A stretch of DNA of 64,000 nt from Selaginella moellendorffii. Its lineage: Eukaryota; Streptophyta; Lycopodiopsida; Selaginellales; Selaginellaceae. The notes under the pieces were generated by a model, which saw only the letters and a program-made list of their open reading frames with translations, searched no databases and was not told the DNA's origin. Of this stretch, positions 34,341-45,071 are shown one piece after another (the stretch's first letter is position 1; the number at the start of each line of letters is the position of its first letter). The translations under genes were made by a program, and so were the position numbers. The DNA lies in assembly GCF_000143415.4 (NCBI RefSeq), contig NW_003314309.1, positions 1,341,589-1,405,588 on the forward strand. Direction: 5' to 3'.

Positions 34341-34995
34341 TCGTTGAGCGGACTCGAGAGCATCCGCGCTTTCTGGAGCGTTACAAATCTTTCCAGTCCT
34401 ACGCCTACAAACGCCGAGAAGCCGAGGTTGATCTTTCTATTTATCTACATCGAGTTTTAAGGGATCCGATCTGATCGTCTCTCGCAGGGATGGTACTACG
34501 CTACTTGCACGCCAGGAAGCGAGGTGAAGCTCCTAGCACTGGACTGAGAAATGGTTGAATGCATCGGCAACGAAGAGCAGATCGTCCAGTTATGCGTCGC
34601 GGACCGAGACTGTAAGGTACAGTCGCGGTTTCTCGTCGATACTTCTCACATTTCATGTTCTTCCGCAGAAGCTGGCGGACATTCTTGTGAAACCCAGTCG
34701 ACCAGTCGTCGATTATCGCACTCCTGTTCATGGAATCACAGCGCAAGACCTCAACAGAGCAGCCTACTGTACTCAGAAAGATGCCCAGGTACTAAAATTT
34801 TAGATCTTTCTTTTGAGCCAAAGTTTTGTGATGGTTTCCTTCAGGATAACCTGGTAGAACTACTCACTCCTGGGACCATCTTGGTTGGCCATACGTTGTC
34901 CCATGATCTAGAAAGTAAGCAGTACTTTAATGTTTTTTTCTAAGCGGCAATACTGGGGTTTGAAGTATTGAAGATCAGCTATCCGCGGGTCGGAG
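34341..34995 (+). pseudogene. SDN-type DEDD 3'-5' exonuclease, broken
   Basis: Recognisable exons of a small-RNA-degrading nuclease. HPRFLERYKSFQSYAYKRRE (about 34362-34425) is followed by GWYYATCTPGSEVKLLALD and a stop codon (TGA, 34545-34547) exactly where the family has Cys in the catalytic Asp-Cys-Glu motif. The frame then resumes as EMVECIGNEEQIVQLCVADR. Later exons give LADILVKPSRPVVDYRTPV HGITAQDL (about 34670-34750), LLTPGTILVGHTLSHDLE (about 34860-34912) and LKISYPRV (about 34968-34991), followed by an indel and loss of the rest. SDN enzymes trim mature microRNAs. The in-frame stop in the active site and the missing C-terminus show this copy is dead, unless TGA is a sequence error. 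Confidence 0.8.
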
Positions 34996-35211
34996 TTTAA
35001 GGACACCTTGTCTTTCCTGTCCCTGTTTGATTCTCGGCTTTTTTCTTCCTTGGTATCAGCACCACTCTACTAGACACCATGTTTCCCATCCCAGCTCGTT
35101 GCTTTCCAGATCTTTCATCAAAGGTTTAAGAAATAAAGAATATATGGAAATATACAAAAGGCAATTCGCCATAAGGGTTAGGGCAAGCTTATCACAGATA
35201 GAGAGCGAGGA

Positions 35212-36084
35212 ATGCAAGACTGTCATATTATTTTAGATATAGATGAAACGCTGGTCACGGAAGCAGAAGATTCGGGGTATGTATATCATGTAGCCGAAGC
35301 CTTTTACACACCAATGCATGCGAGCTGTGAATTCTTGTCAGCGCTTAATGCAATCCCCAACGTGTGGATGCACTTTTTTAGCTCCGGTAGGGAGTGCAGG
35401 AACATACCTCTTGTGAAACAGATCATGGAGGGTTGCTACTTAAAGTGTAGCTATGATACCTTTTCTATGTCTCACATGACAAAGGAATCTGGTTCTTGGG
35501 ATTACAAAAAGAAGTTGGAGAACTTGGGTTTTGAGCTTCCATGGACCATCATGGTGGACGACGAATCCCCGGATGTTGCGGCTACTGGCGAAGAGATTAA
35601 CTTCTTGCAGTTGTATTATTTCGGTCAAACAGAGCATCCGCGAGATCGGCAAGTGTTAAGGCTGCGCAGAGAAAACAGTTTGATCCGAGCTCTCGGTTTG
35701 ATAATCTGGGCTTTGGAATTGTCAACGACAGCAAATTGCACTTTGGTTCAAGCTTTGGTTGCAATACAGTGGGACCAACATGGCAGGTATGCCCATCAAC
35801 GAACGAATGCGATGCAAGTTTATGAAGTTGGGCTTGCCGCAATGCAAAAAATAAATCAAAGTATCACACTCTTGGGTTGCAGCAGTGATGCTACTGTCTA
35901 TCCATGGTCTGAATTAGAGATGGATGATCATGCAAAGGCCCATCAAAAGTTTTGGAGGATTGGGTTTGGGAAGCAAAAGTTAGACAGACTAATGATGCAT
36001 AGACTGCAATTGAATGTTTCTCTCCCAGCAGTTCAGACTCGTGATGTGGAAGATCTTTGTATTGATGCATTGTATTGCCAATAA
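35212..36084 (+). CDS. Intronless HAD-like (FCP1/NIF-type) protein, 290 residues
   Basis: The protein starts with a HAD phosphatase motif I, IILDIDETLV (Asp-x-Asp-x-Thr). It continues with a possible motif II region (WMHFFSSGRECRNIPLVKQI) and a motif III/IV-like VDDESPDVA. Spacing fits the small CTD phosphatase/NIF family. The second half (about 150-290) is unrecognised. Just upstream another frame reads CKTVILF, which resembles the usual residues before motif I, so the true N-terminus may be joined by a frameshift at about 35225. The gene has no introns and is richer in A+T than nearby genes. It follows the dead nuclease and precedes a TRIM. It could be a retrocopy, a transferred gene or a single-exon native gene. 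Confidence 0.55.
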   Translation: MQDCHIILDIDETLVTEAEDSGYVYHVAEAFYTPMHASCEFLSALNAIPNVWMHFFSSGRECRNIPLVKQIMEGCYLKCSYDTFSMSHMTKESGSWDYKKKLENLGFELPWTIMVDDESPDVAATGEEINFLQLYYFGQTEHPRDRQVLRLRRENSLIRALGLIIWALELSTTANCTLVQALVAIQWDQHGRYAHQRTNAMQVYEVGLAAMQKINQSITLLGCSSDATVYPWSELEMDDHAKAHQKFWRIGFGKQKLDRLMMHRLQLNVSLPAVQTRDVEDLCIDALYCQ

Positions 36085-36167
36085 CACAAGAAGCTTTGTC
36101 AAGACGCAGGGAAGAGAAACTCAAGTAAATCAGCATGGCGAGGGGCTTGTAAAAAAGGCCACTAATA

Positions 36168-36335
36168 AATATATTGAGTTTCTTAGAATCTATAACAAAA
36201 CGAAGAAGTTGTTCTTATTTCTTGTACTGCATTGTGAAGTTGCTTAATGACAATATATTGAGTTTCTTAGAATCTATAACAAAATGAAGAAGTCGTTCTC
36301 ATTTCTTGTACTGCACGGTGAAGTTGCTTAACCAT
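36168..36335. repeat. 84-bp tandem duplication
   Basis: A unit beginning AATATATTGAGTTTCTTAGA is repeated at 36168 and 36252 with a few substitutions (for example GTTGTTCTTATT against GTCGTTCTCATT). It lies just after the HAD-like ORF. The rest of 36085-36452 holds no gene. Confidence 0.85.
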
Positions 36336-36457
36336 ACCTCGTATATCAAGCCTGGGCATTAAATGAAAGAATACAAAAGAAAACGACAGTGGAAACAAAA
36401 AGAAGCAAAAGATTTTTCTTTTCCTTTTTATTGGAACATCGATAGGCTAGATGTTTT

Positions 36458-37876
36458 TGTTGAGGTATACGCTCTCTATGACATGATCCTAGGTGGCAGG
36501 AGTGCCACTTCATTGATCCAGGTGTAGGCTAGAGGTGTGTCTCTTCATCATGTATATATAGCTATGATATATACAACTATCCTTTGGAGTCATCCACCAT
36601 CGTAGCTTCCGCTCTTCTTCTCTTCATGGTATCGGAGCCCTGAGGGCTTCAGATCCAGGGACGATGGCACTGGCCGAGGAGGAGGCCAGCGAGGATGACG
36701 ATGAGCCACCGGACGTGGCTGAGAGGTGCCAAGATTTGACACTGTGCTGCATTGAGCGCCAAGGTAACAGCACTAGCAAGCTGAGCAAGGCACTAGGGTG
36801 TGATCGAGCAGAGACTGGCCCGGAGGCGCTGGCAAAGGCGCTGAGAGAGGGCTGGCTTGAGGCACCGAGTGGTGCTGGAGAGCAGCCGAAGGCGCTGGTG
36901 GAGGCGCTGAGAGGAGGCACCGAGCAGAGACTGCACTAGGGCGCTGAGCAAGGTGCCGAGAGGAGGCACCGAGCAGAGACTGCACTAGGGCGCTGAGCAA
37001 GGTGCCGAGAGGCGGAGAGACTGCATTAGGGCGTTGAGCAAGGCGCTGAGGCGCTAGCACAGGTGCTGAGAGAGGGCTGGCGCGAGGCACCGAGCAGAGG
37101 TGAGCGCTGGGCACCCTGTAGGATAGAGGCGCGAGACACCGAGGGCTGCAAGCAGAGGTGCAGTGCTGGGGCGCTGGTGGACTGGACAGAGGTGCTGTCC
37201 AGAGGCAAGCAGGCAGAGGCGATGCTGAGTGCTGGGCTGTGAGAGGGCTCCATAGCAGAGGGAGAGAGCCGTTAGGACTCTGGCCGAGGAGGCTTGATCG
37301 AGGATGAGACGATGAGGGCTGGCTTGAGGCACTGGAACGCTGAGTGAGGTGCTGGTGTGAGAGAGCGACCCTGAGAGAGTGGTGCAAGGCACAAGCACAG
37401 AGGCGCTGGCAGAGGCGCTGAGAGAGGAGAGACTGCGATCAGAGGCTGTGAACGAGGCGCTAGAGCGTGCGAGGCCCTGCAGAGACTCACCAGAGGTGAG
37501 TGCCGGGCGTAGAGGCACAAGGCCCCGAGGGCTGGCCGAGCAGAGACTCCACTCGAGCGCTGAGTGAGGCGCTGGTGTGAGAATGCACTGGTAGAGGCGC
37601 TGAGAGGAGGCACTGAGCAGAGACAGATTTCTGTCGTGGATACGACAGAGTGCTTGGATGCAGAGGGAGAGTGATCTCAGATTCATGTCATCGAGATCGA
37701 GAGGGAGTGTTGAGGTATACGCTCTCTATGACATGATCCTAGGTGGCAGGAGTGCCACTTCATTGATCCAGGTGTAGGCTAGAGGTGTGTCTCTTCATCA
37801 TGTATATATAGCTATGATATATACGACTATCCTTTGGAGTCATCCACCATCGTAGCTTCCGCTCTTCTTCTCTTCA
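36458..37876 (+). mobile_element. TRIM (small non-autonomous LTR retrotransposon)
   Basis: Two direct LTRs of 169 bp each (36458-36626 and 37708-37876) start TGTTGAGG and end CTCTTCA. They are almost identical (one substitution seen, ACAACTA against ACGACTA). A primer-binding site complementary to initiator tRNA-Met (TGGTATCGGAGCC) follows the 5' LTR at once (36627), and a purine tract (GATCGAGAGGGAG) precedes the 3' LTR. The element is flanked by a perfect 5-bp target duplication, GTTTT (36453-36457 and 37877-37881). The LTR carries TATATATAGC. The internal 1.08 kb encodes no enzyme. It starts with a short ORF at 36664 (MALAEEEASEDDDEPPD) and then consists of degenerate GAGGCGCTGAG-type repeats. 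The orientation is plus. Confidence 0.95.
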
Positions 37877-37881
37877 GTTTT

Positions 37882-38448
37882 TTGTTTACAGATTCCGCAT
37901 TTGATCGAGCTTAGGAGTTGAGCTTCTTCAGTACGACGAGATTGAGTTTCAAAGGAGGCCAAACTGATGTGGTTAGTCGAATAAATTATTGCGACTCATT
38001 CCTTTATACTGGTAAATGCTTGGGGCTACTCAACCATGAACTTCTCTCTGGAGCTCAAGCAAATGGTGAAAGCGCTTCATATGGTAGGCTGAAAATTTCC
38101 AAGCACTGTGTTCTTTCATGATGACAAAGTCCGCTTTTTCTGTGAGATGGTGATGCCGGGTCAGGTGCTTGGCCGTGAGCTTTCTCTCGGGCCTCCTCCT
38201 GGTCAAGACGATGCTTCAAACACCTGTTCTCCATCAACATACTGGAGATCACATGATCAAAACACTCATCTTCATGCAAGATGCTCATAATCATACATAA
38301 TACCTTCATGATCAAGCCACAAGCACCCACTCATGAAACAAAACTTCTTGACTTCAGGGGTCTTGATCGCTCTTGAGAACTCGCCAGCCAAGATATGCCT
38401 TGCTCAGGATCTCAATGACCTTCATTTTGTGCCCCTTTGGGTGATAAT
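37882..38448. other. Sequence between the TRIM and the gypsy element
   Basis: No gene supported. It resumes the sequence interrupted by the TRIM and contains short open frames on both strands (for example about 37918-38121 +) with no recognisable motif. Confidence 0.3.
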
Positions 38449-40239
38449 GTTAGGCACCACATGGTCAACGTCGGTCAAAGGGAGGTTATTAAGGCATATT
38501 AGGGTAAGGGACAAAAAACCCTACCCTAGGGCTCACAGTGGAGCAACAGCATAATGGAGCTTTTGAGGTAACTTAGGGGTGGTTAGGTGAGGAACCTTAA
38601 AAGGTGGCGTAACATGGTTTAGGGTGATTAGATTTTTGTTGTTTTTGCACCGGATCATAATAAGAGGTATTCCAATGGTTTTGTGTGATATGGGTCTTCA
38701 ATGGTGGAATTGGCTTGAGGAATCTCGTGTTGCGGATAATAAACCACTAGTGTCTACCATAGATGAGTTTGAGGTTGCTTTCCGTTTACGTTTTGCTCCT
38801 CATTACAACGTGGAGAATGCTCATACAAAACTTCGACATTTCCAGCAAGGGAAAATGACACTCGGGGACTATATTGAGAAGCTTACTCGCTTGATTAGTT
38901 GTGTTCCAATGAAGGATTCAGATCAAAACAAGTCCTACTTCATTGATGGCCTACATAGTGAAAGCATGTGGCAACACTTGATTGGGAACAAGCATCATAA
39001 GTTGAAATCAGTGGTGACTACTTTAGATGCAAAGGGGTCCAAGAAGCAAAAGTTCTTTATGAAGAATTATAGACAAAATTGTCATCATTGCGGCAAACTT
39101 GGATATTACAAAGCTAATTGTCTGCAGTTGAAGAATAAGCAGCAGGATAAAAAAAAGGCCAATCTTCTACTCACGGTAAGTTAGATATTAAAAAGTTGCA
39201 AACTTTGCAGCATGAGGATGACGAGAACGACCATTCTGGTTGGAGGAAGAGACTTTTGATCATTGCTCGTTAGCTCAACTGTGTGTGGAACAAGATGGAG
39301 TTCGAGGATACTCGTGAATCAGCTTTAATGTTGGAGGGTGTGTTTCGTGGCGATCTAGTGCGGATTTTACAGGATAGTGGGAGCGATGACAACTTTGTTT
39401 TGGCAAAGTTTGTTGTGGTGGCCTAGTCACACGCAGAGTTCTTCCATACACGGTGGAAAGTGCAGCTACCTTTACTCAGCATTTCGATGCTTGTGTCGAG
39501 GGGTTAGAAGTGTTGGTTGGCAAAACCACACTTGTGGAGACTTTTTATCTCACGTATATCCATCATGTGGATTTCATTCTTGGGATGCCATGGTTGGTGA
39601 AGGTGGATCCAGAGATAAAGTGAAGTATTAAGCGTGTCTCGCTAGAATATAGTGGCGTTAAAGATGTGTGGTTTGGCGAGGGCGTTCAACCACCAGTTGT
39701 TATGCTCTCTACTACATTTTTGAAGCAAGCTTGTCATAATGGAAAAGCACTTTCGAGTTACTTGCTGTTTATTTGTGACTTGAGGGACCAATGCACGTGT
39801 GGGGGAGAAGCAGCAGTATGGGATATACTTGACGAGTTTTTTGATGTTTTTTCATCTAAACTTCCTCATGGGTTGCCTCTATTATGAGGTGTGGAGCATG
39901 GGATTACATTAGAGCTGGAGACGCGGCCAATTTATCGGCATCCATTTCGATTAAGTTATGTGGAAGAGCAAGAAGTTCAACAATAAGTCAAGGAGTTACT
40001 TGAATTTGGATTTATTCAGCCAAGTAAGTCTCCATTTGGTGCTCTGGTCTTGCTTGTGGAGAAGAAAGATAATTCAATGCGGATATGTATTGACTACCGC
40101 GCTTTGAACAAGAAGACAGTGAAGGATAAAATGCCGATGCCACTTGTGGATGATATCCTAGACAAGCTTGGTGAAGCATGAGTGTTTACCAAGATTGATT
40201 TGAGGAGTGAATATCATCAGATTGCAATGGATGATACAT

Positions 40240-41389
40240 TGTCGCGCATGTGACTTCAGGTATCGAAAGTTACCTGTCGACTAGTCCTTACGGACACTCT
40301 TACCTTACTGCCACGATGGCAGGAGGTCGGTATTGCTGGACCCGTTATTAGTCTCCGCCTAAGCTAGTTGAGAAACTGGTCATCACATGTGCACTTAGAC
40401 CGGAAGGGCACTAAGGAAGGAAATCCTAAGTTGTCATTTAGTCAAGCAGACTTGACACGGTGATGAGAAACTCATGATGTTGGCTTGCACTTGCTAGTGT
40501 TAGGAACCCCCGTGATATTGAGCTTGGTCCCTCAATATCGCTACATGATAGCTTACCGTGTCTGCCAAACACCCTCGCTATCATGCCCTTTGTGTTGGTC
40601 TCATTTCGGTCCCAAATGCTATTTATGGAAAGCATCCAGATTTGCTCATTTGGCATATCTACGGAATGTAGAGATCGTCCTGAACACAATGGTGTTCGTC
40701 CCATGTCCAAATTCGCAATCTAGGGACATTCCATATTTAGTAAGTTTCAAGCTTGTTCCAGAGACTAACTCCTGATACTAAGGGAGGCTTGGGGTGAAAG
40801 CCCAAAGCGTGTGTTCCTCAAGGGGGGGGGGCTATGGGGGGTTCCAAATGTATAGTAGGGATAGTGGGTAGGTCGGGCATGGCCGACCAACCTGAGGCAT
40901 AGTCTAGCTCCCGCTTGCGTGCCTGTCCTTGTTCTGCGTCCGGCTTGGGTCTAAGCCCAAGTTCCATTCCATGCTAGTTGGTGGAGTACCCATGTCCTCG
41001 CGTTAGGCCACCGGTATGCTGAAATAGCGCCAGACTCCGTTTGGCTCCGTTTTGCGTGCTGGTCCTGGCATTGGGATGCTGGTTACTTTAGGACTGTTCC
41101 AAGTCACTCCGGGCTCCTGTCCCTTCGCTCCTTGGGCTTTATGCTCGGGAGTTGCTCCATGGTTCGGTTCCGACACTCCTTGGCTCCATGCTTGGGAGTT
41201 TGGCACCGTTCTATTGTTCAGTGGCCCAAGGCCCTGAACCTCGGGTTCCTATGGACACGTGGCATGGACATGTGGCATGTGACACGTGGCATCTGTCACG
41301 TGGCACAAAGAGGGTTTAGGTTCCGCTTCGTGGTGTTATCCTATGGTAAATCACCATAGGATAAAGGGTCAAAAACCACGTGCGCTACA
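40240..41389 (+). mobile_element. Solo LTR (1,150 bp) inside gypsy reverse transcriptase
   Basis: Begins TGTCGCGCATG and ends GTGCGCTACA (TG...CA). It interrupts the RT frame between IAMDDT and KTAFNT. Flanks are TACAT (40235-40239) and TGCAT (41390-41394), a 5-bp target duplication with one change. A second copy in inverse orientation lies at 52206-53371. Near the 3' end is a 12-bp inverted repeat (ATCCTATGGT...ACCATAGGAT, 41337-41361) shared by both copies. It contains no coding sequence. Confidence 0.88.
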
Positions 41390-43470
41390 TGCATTTATCT
41401 CCAAGACGGCATTCAACACAAGCTTCAGACATTTTGAGTTTACAATTCTGCCGTATGGTTTGACAAATGCACTAGCCCATTTACTCGGTTGATGACAGAG
41501 GTATTTGGGCGTTATCTTCATGAGTTTATGGAAATTTTCTTGGATGATATTCTTGTTTATAACAAGAATATGGAGGAGCATAAGGTGCATTTGCGCAAGG
41601 TTCTTTTGTTACTCCGAGATAGCAAACTATATGCGAAGAAAAACAAATGTGAGTTTGCAAAGTCGGAGGTGGAATATCTAGGCTATATTGTGACATCTAA
41701 GGGTGTCAAGACGGATCTAAGGAAGGTGGTTGTGATGGAAAACTAGCCTACACCGACTACAGTGACCGAGTTGCGCAATTTATTTGGTATAGCTAGTTAT
41801 TACTGATGTTTCCACCATAAGTTTGCAGAGGTGGCTATTCCTTTGACATGGTTGTTACACAAGAATGTGCCATTCAAGTGGAAGAAGCCACAAGAAGAGA
41901 GTTTTGTAGTGCTGAAACAATTGTTGAGTGAGATTCTAGTGCTTCGCATTGCTGATCCATCGAAACTTTACAAGGGGATATGTGATGCGAGTGGTTATGC
42001 ACTGGGAGGAGTTCTCATGCAAGAGGGACAACCTATTGCATATGAGAGTCGAACTTTGAATTCCATAGAGCAACGCTATTCCACATATGAGCAAGAGTTA
42101 CTCTCTATTGTTCATGCTTTGCAGACATGATAGCACTATCTTTATGGTGCAATGTTCGTGGTGTTGATAAATCATAAACCACTTGTGTATTTTTTCACAT
42201 AGAAGGAGTTGAACACTAGACAAGCTTGTTGGATGGTCAAATTCATGGAGTTTGGGGAGTTTCTTATCGAGCATCGTCTAGGAAAATCAAATGTGGTGGT
42301 AGATGCTTTATGTCATATTCATTATGTGACGACATTACAAACACAATTTTGTCATCATTTGAGTAAGGTGGTCAATGAGTTTGGCAGTTGGTTGAGCATG
42401 CTCAGGCTTAGGATGTTGAGGTGGCCTCTTTGCCAGACCAGATGGAAGCCCCTTTCTCATTGGTGGATGGGAGTCTCTACTACAATGGCCGTGTATATTT
42501 GCCATGGGTGGATGTGTTAATTACTCAAGTATTATTCCACTATCATGACCATCCAGAGGCCGATAATTTTCGGGGGAAGAAGACATATGACTTGATTAAG
42601 CACAATTTTTATTGGAGGAATATGAAGGCTGATATCCTTAAGTATTGTCAATCATGCAAGCTCTGTTAGCGGGTTAAGGTGCCACAGGAGAAGCCAGGGG
42701 GACTTTTGCAACCTTTACCTATTCCTAAGAGCCATTGATATAGTATCTCTATAGACTTCATCACTTGTTTATCACGAACATAGAGGCAAAAGGAGCAAAT
42801 ATGGGTTATAGTGGATTGGTTGACGAAGTATGTGCGATTGTTGGCTCTTCAAAAGACTGTCACTACCTCAAACTTAACTGTAGTTTACTTGGAGAAGGTT
42901 TTTCTTGATTTTGGTTTACTGGAGGACATCATTAGTGATCGAGATTCAAAGTTCACCAGTGGATTTTAAAAAATCTTTGCAAAGGCTATGCAAGTGACTT
43001 TAAAACTCTTGAGTGGAGATCATCCTCAGATGGATGGGCAAATCAAGTGTATGAATCAAGTGGTGGAGGATATGCTACGTTGTAGCATTGGTCAAAGGCA
43101 AGGACAGTAAGATCTATATCTTCCATTGGTGCAATTTGCTTACAACAATAACTAACATAGTGGAACTAAGCTAAGTCCTTATTTTGCCATGTTTGGAAGG
43201 CATCCCTGAATAATGGTTGTAGCACATGTGATCATGGGATGAGATTTGGATATACTGTCACTGTGGATCCTTGGAACTTTGGGGATAAATAGGGATAAAT
43301 AGCTATTAAGAGCTCTCTCATCAAGAAATTGCCCCTTTTCCAGTTAGCTTAAGGGGAGAGAGATAGGGTGCGTTACATGTAATATCGAAACAAATGACAT
43401 GGGTTTGATTCCCATTGATTAATGGCTACTTAAAAATATAATATACCTTTGAGCAAGGTATATTCTTACC

Positions 43471-44063
43471 TGTAAGCAACCAAAGGGAACGACTCGAGAG
43501 ACGATCCATGGGGTTCAAATATAGAGGGAAAAGGCCCATGAATAAGAGTGCACCCCCTTTTCCAATTGGTTAAGGGTCTTGGGATAGTTGGGGTTAAGCA
43601 TCCTTAGGTGTGAATAGTACTGGGTTGGGTGACCTCCCGGGAAGTCCAAACTCAAGAGCTTACATTTGGTATCAGAGAGGTCTTGGGTCTGACTCTATTG
43701 GTTGGCTAAGGGAATCACACCACATATTCATTGACATCTGGCTGGTCTAGTTTGCTCCCACTGGGCTCGACCCGAGGGGTAGGGTGTCAAGAGAGCGAGG
43801 CTCTCGGGAGAGTTACGGCTCTCAATTTCCGTTCACGAGGGTGTAAACTTGCAGGGAAGCATGGTGGATTGTAAGCAACCAAAAGAAACGACCCGAGAGA
43901 CGATCTATGGGGTTCAAATATAGAAGGAAAGGGCCCATGAATAAGAGTGCACCCCCTTTTCCAATTGGTTAAGGGTCTTGGGATAGTTGGGGTTAAGTGT
44001 CCTTGGGTGTGAATAGTACTGGGCTGGGTGACCTCCCGGGAAGTCCAAACTCAGGAGCTTACA
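43471..44063 (+). mobile_element. Very small TRIM nested in the outer TRIM
   Basis: Two 194-bp LTRs (43471-43664 and 43870-44063) start TGTAAGCAACC and end GAGCTTACA. A tRNA-Met primer site, TTGGTATCAGAG, lies at 43666. A perfect 5-bp target duplication TTACC flanks it (43466-43470 and 44064-44068). The internal region is only about 205 bp, making the whole element 593 bp. The LTRs differ by about ten substitutions. Confidence 0.95.
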
Positions 44064-44067
44064 TTAC

Positions 44068-44241
44068 CCTTAAATTTGAAATCGGACATATTGGGCATCC
44101 ATGCGTACATCCTTCCTCTAGTGTGGAGTATCTATGGACAAAGGTATCCTACAACCTTAAATTTGAAATCGGACATATTGGGCATCCATGCGTACATCCT
44201 TCCTCTAGTGTGGAGTATCTATGGACAAAGGTATCCATTGT
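44068..44241. repeat. 87-bp tandem duplication
   Basis: A unit beginning CCTTAAATTTGAAATCGG occurs at 44068 and again at 44155 with almost no change. It lies in the outer TRIM just after the nested element. Confidence 0.9.
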
Positions 44242-45071
44242 AGGATTGCAGTATGGGAGAATAACTGGTTTACACAATAGAAGGATTGATAAATTTAGTG
44301 CGGAAATGGAGGTGCTGGCTGCCCTTGGCTCAGTAGGGGTTATTAGTCAATAGTCAATGAGGACATTGACATCTCTAAAGGGGGGATGAGTGTAGCGCAT
44401 GTGATCATGGGATGAGATTTAGATATACTGTCACCGTAAATCCTTGGAACTTTGGGGGATAAATGGGGATAAAATAGCCACTAAAGGCTCTCTCATCAAG
44501 CAATTGCCCTTTTTCTAGTTGGTTTAAGGGGAGAGAGATAGGATGTGCTACAACGGTGAAGTTAGGATTGCATTTGAGTAAGGACGTTCAAGATAAGCTT
44601 GATTTTGAGGAGACTGATCTAGCCATAGAACTTGATGAGATTCTGGTGGTGTGCAAATGGAATTTGCAAGTAGCTCAGGATAGAGTGGAGAAGTTTGCCA
44701 ATGAGCATCGCCAATTCCAGGAATATAAAGTGGGTGATTTCGTCTTTGTGCAAGTGATCTTTCCATCAAATGAGCGACAGAACACCTTGGTGCCTTTATG
44801 GACAGGGAAGAGTGATAAACTTTTCCATCGGTATGCTAGTCCATATAAAGTGCTAGAGCGCATTGGTAAAGCGGCTTATCAGGTGTGGCTACCAGCTGGG
44901 GTGAAAATTCATTTGGTATTTTATGTCAACCAGTTGAAAAGTGTACTATCTCGGAGTGACAGGCCCAATGCCTCCTTAATGTATACAGCTGTGGAAGATG
45001 GACCAGAAGCTTGAGTAAGGTTCCCCAGAAAAGGTGATCACCGGTACAACTCGTCCTTGGGACAAGAACTT

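Larger units (their letters stand above)
43218..44552 (+). mobile_element. TRIM-like element inserted in gypsy integrase (outer)
   Basis: LTRs of 160 bp (43218-43377, TGTAGCACATG...GCGTTACA) and 162 bp (44391-44552, TGTAGCGCATG...TGTGCTACA) are about 85-90 percent alike. A clear polypurine tract, AAAGGGGGGATGAG, precedes the 3' LTR (44377-44390). Flanks ATGGT (43213-43217) and ACGGT (44553-44557) are a 5-bp target duplication with one change. The primer-binding site after the 5' LTR is degraded. The internal part encodes no enzyme and holds a second, younger TRIM (43471-44063). Confidence 0.87.

Noticed and set aside
36773-37686. Long open frames on the minus strand in the TRIM interior
   Set aside because: They consist of low-complexity Ser/Ala/Pro repeats created by the GAGGCGCTGAG units and are open in more than one frame, so they are not evidence of a protein.
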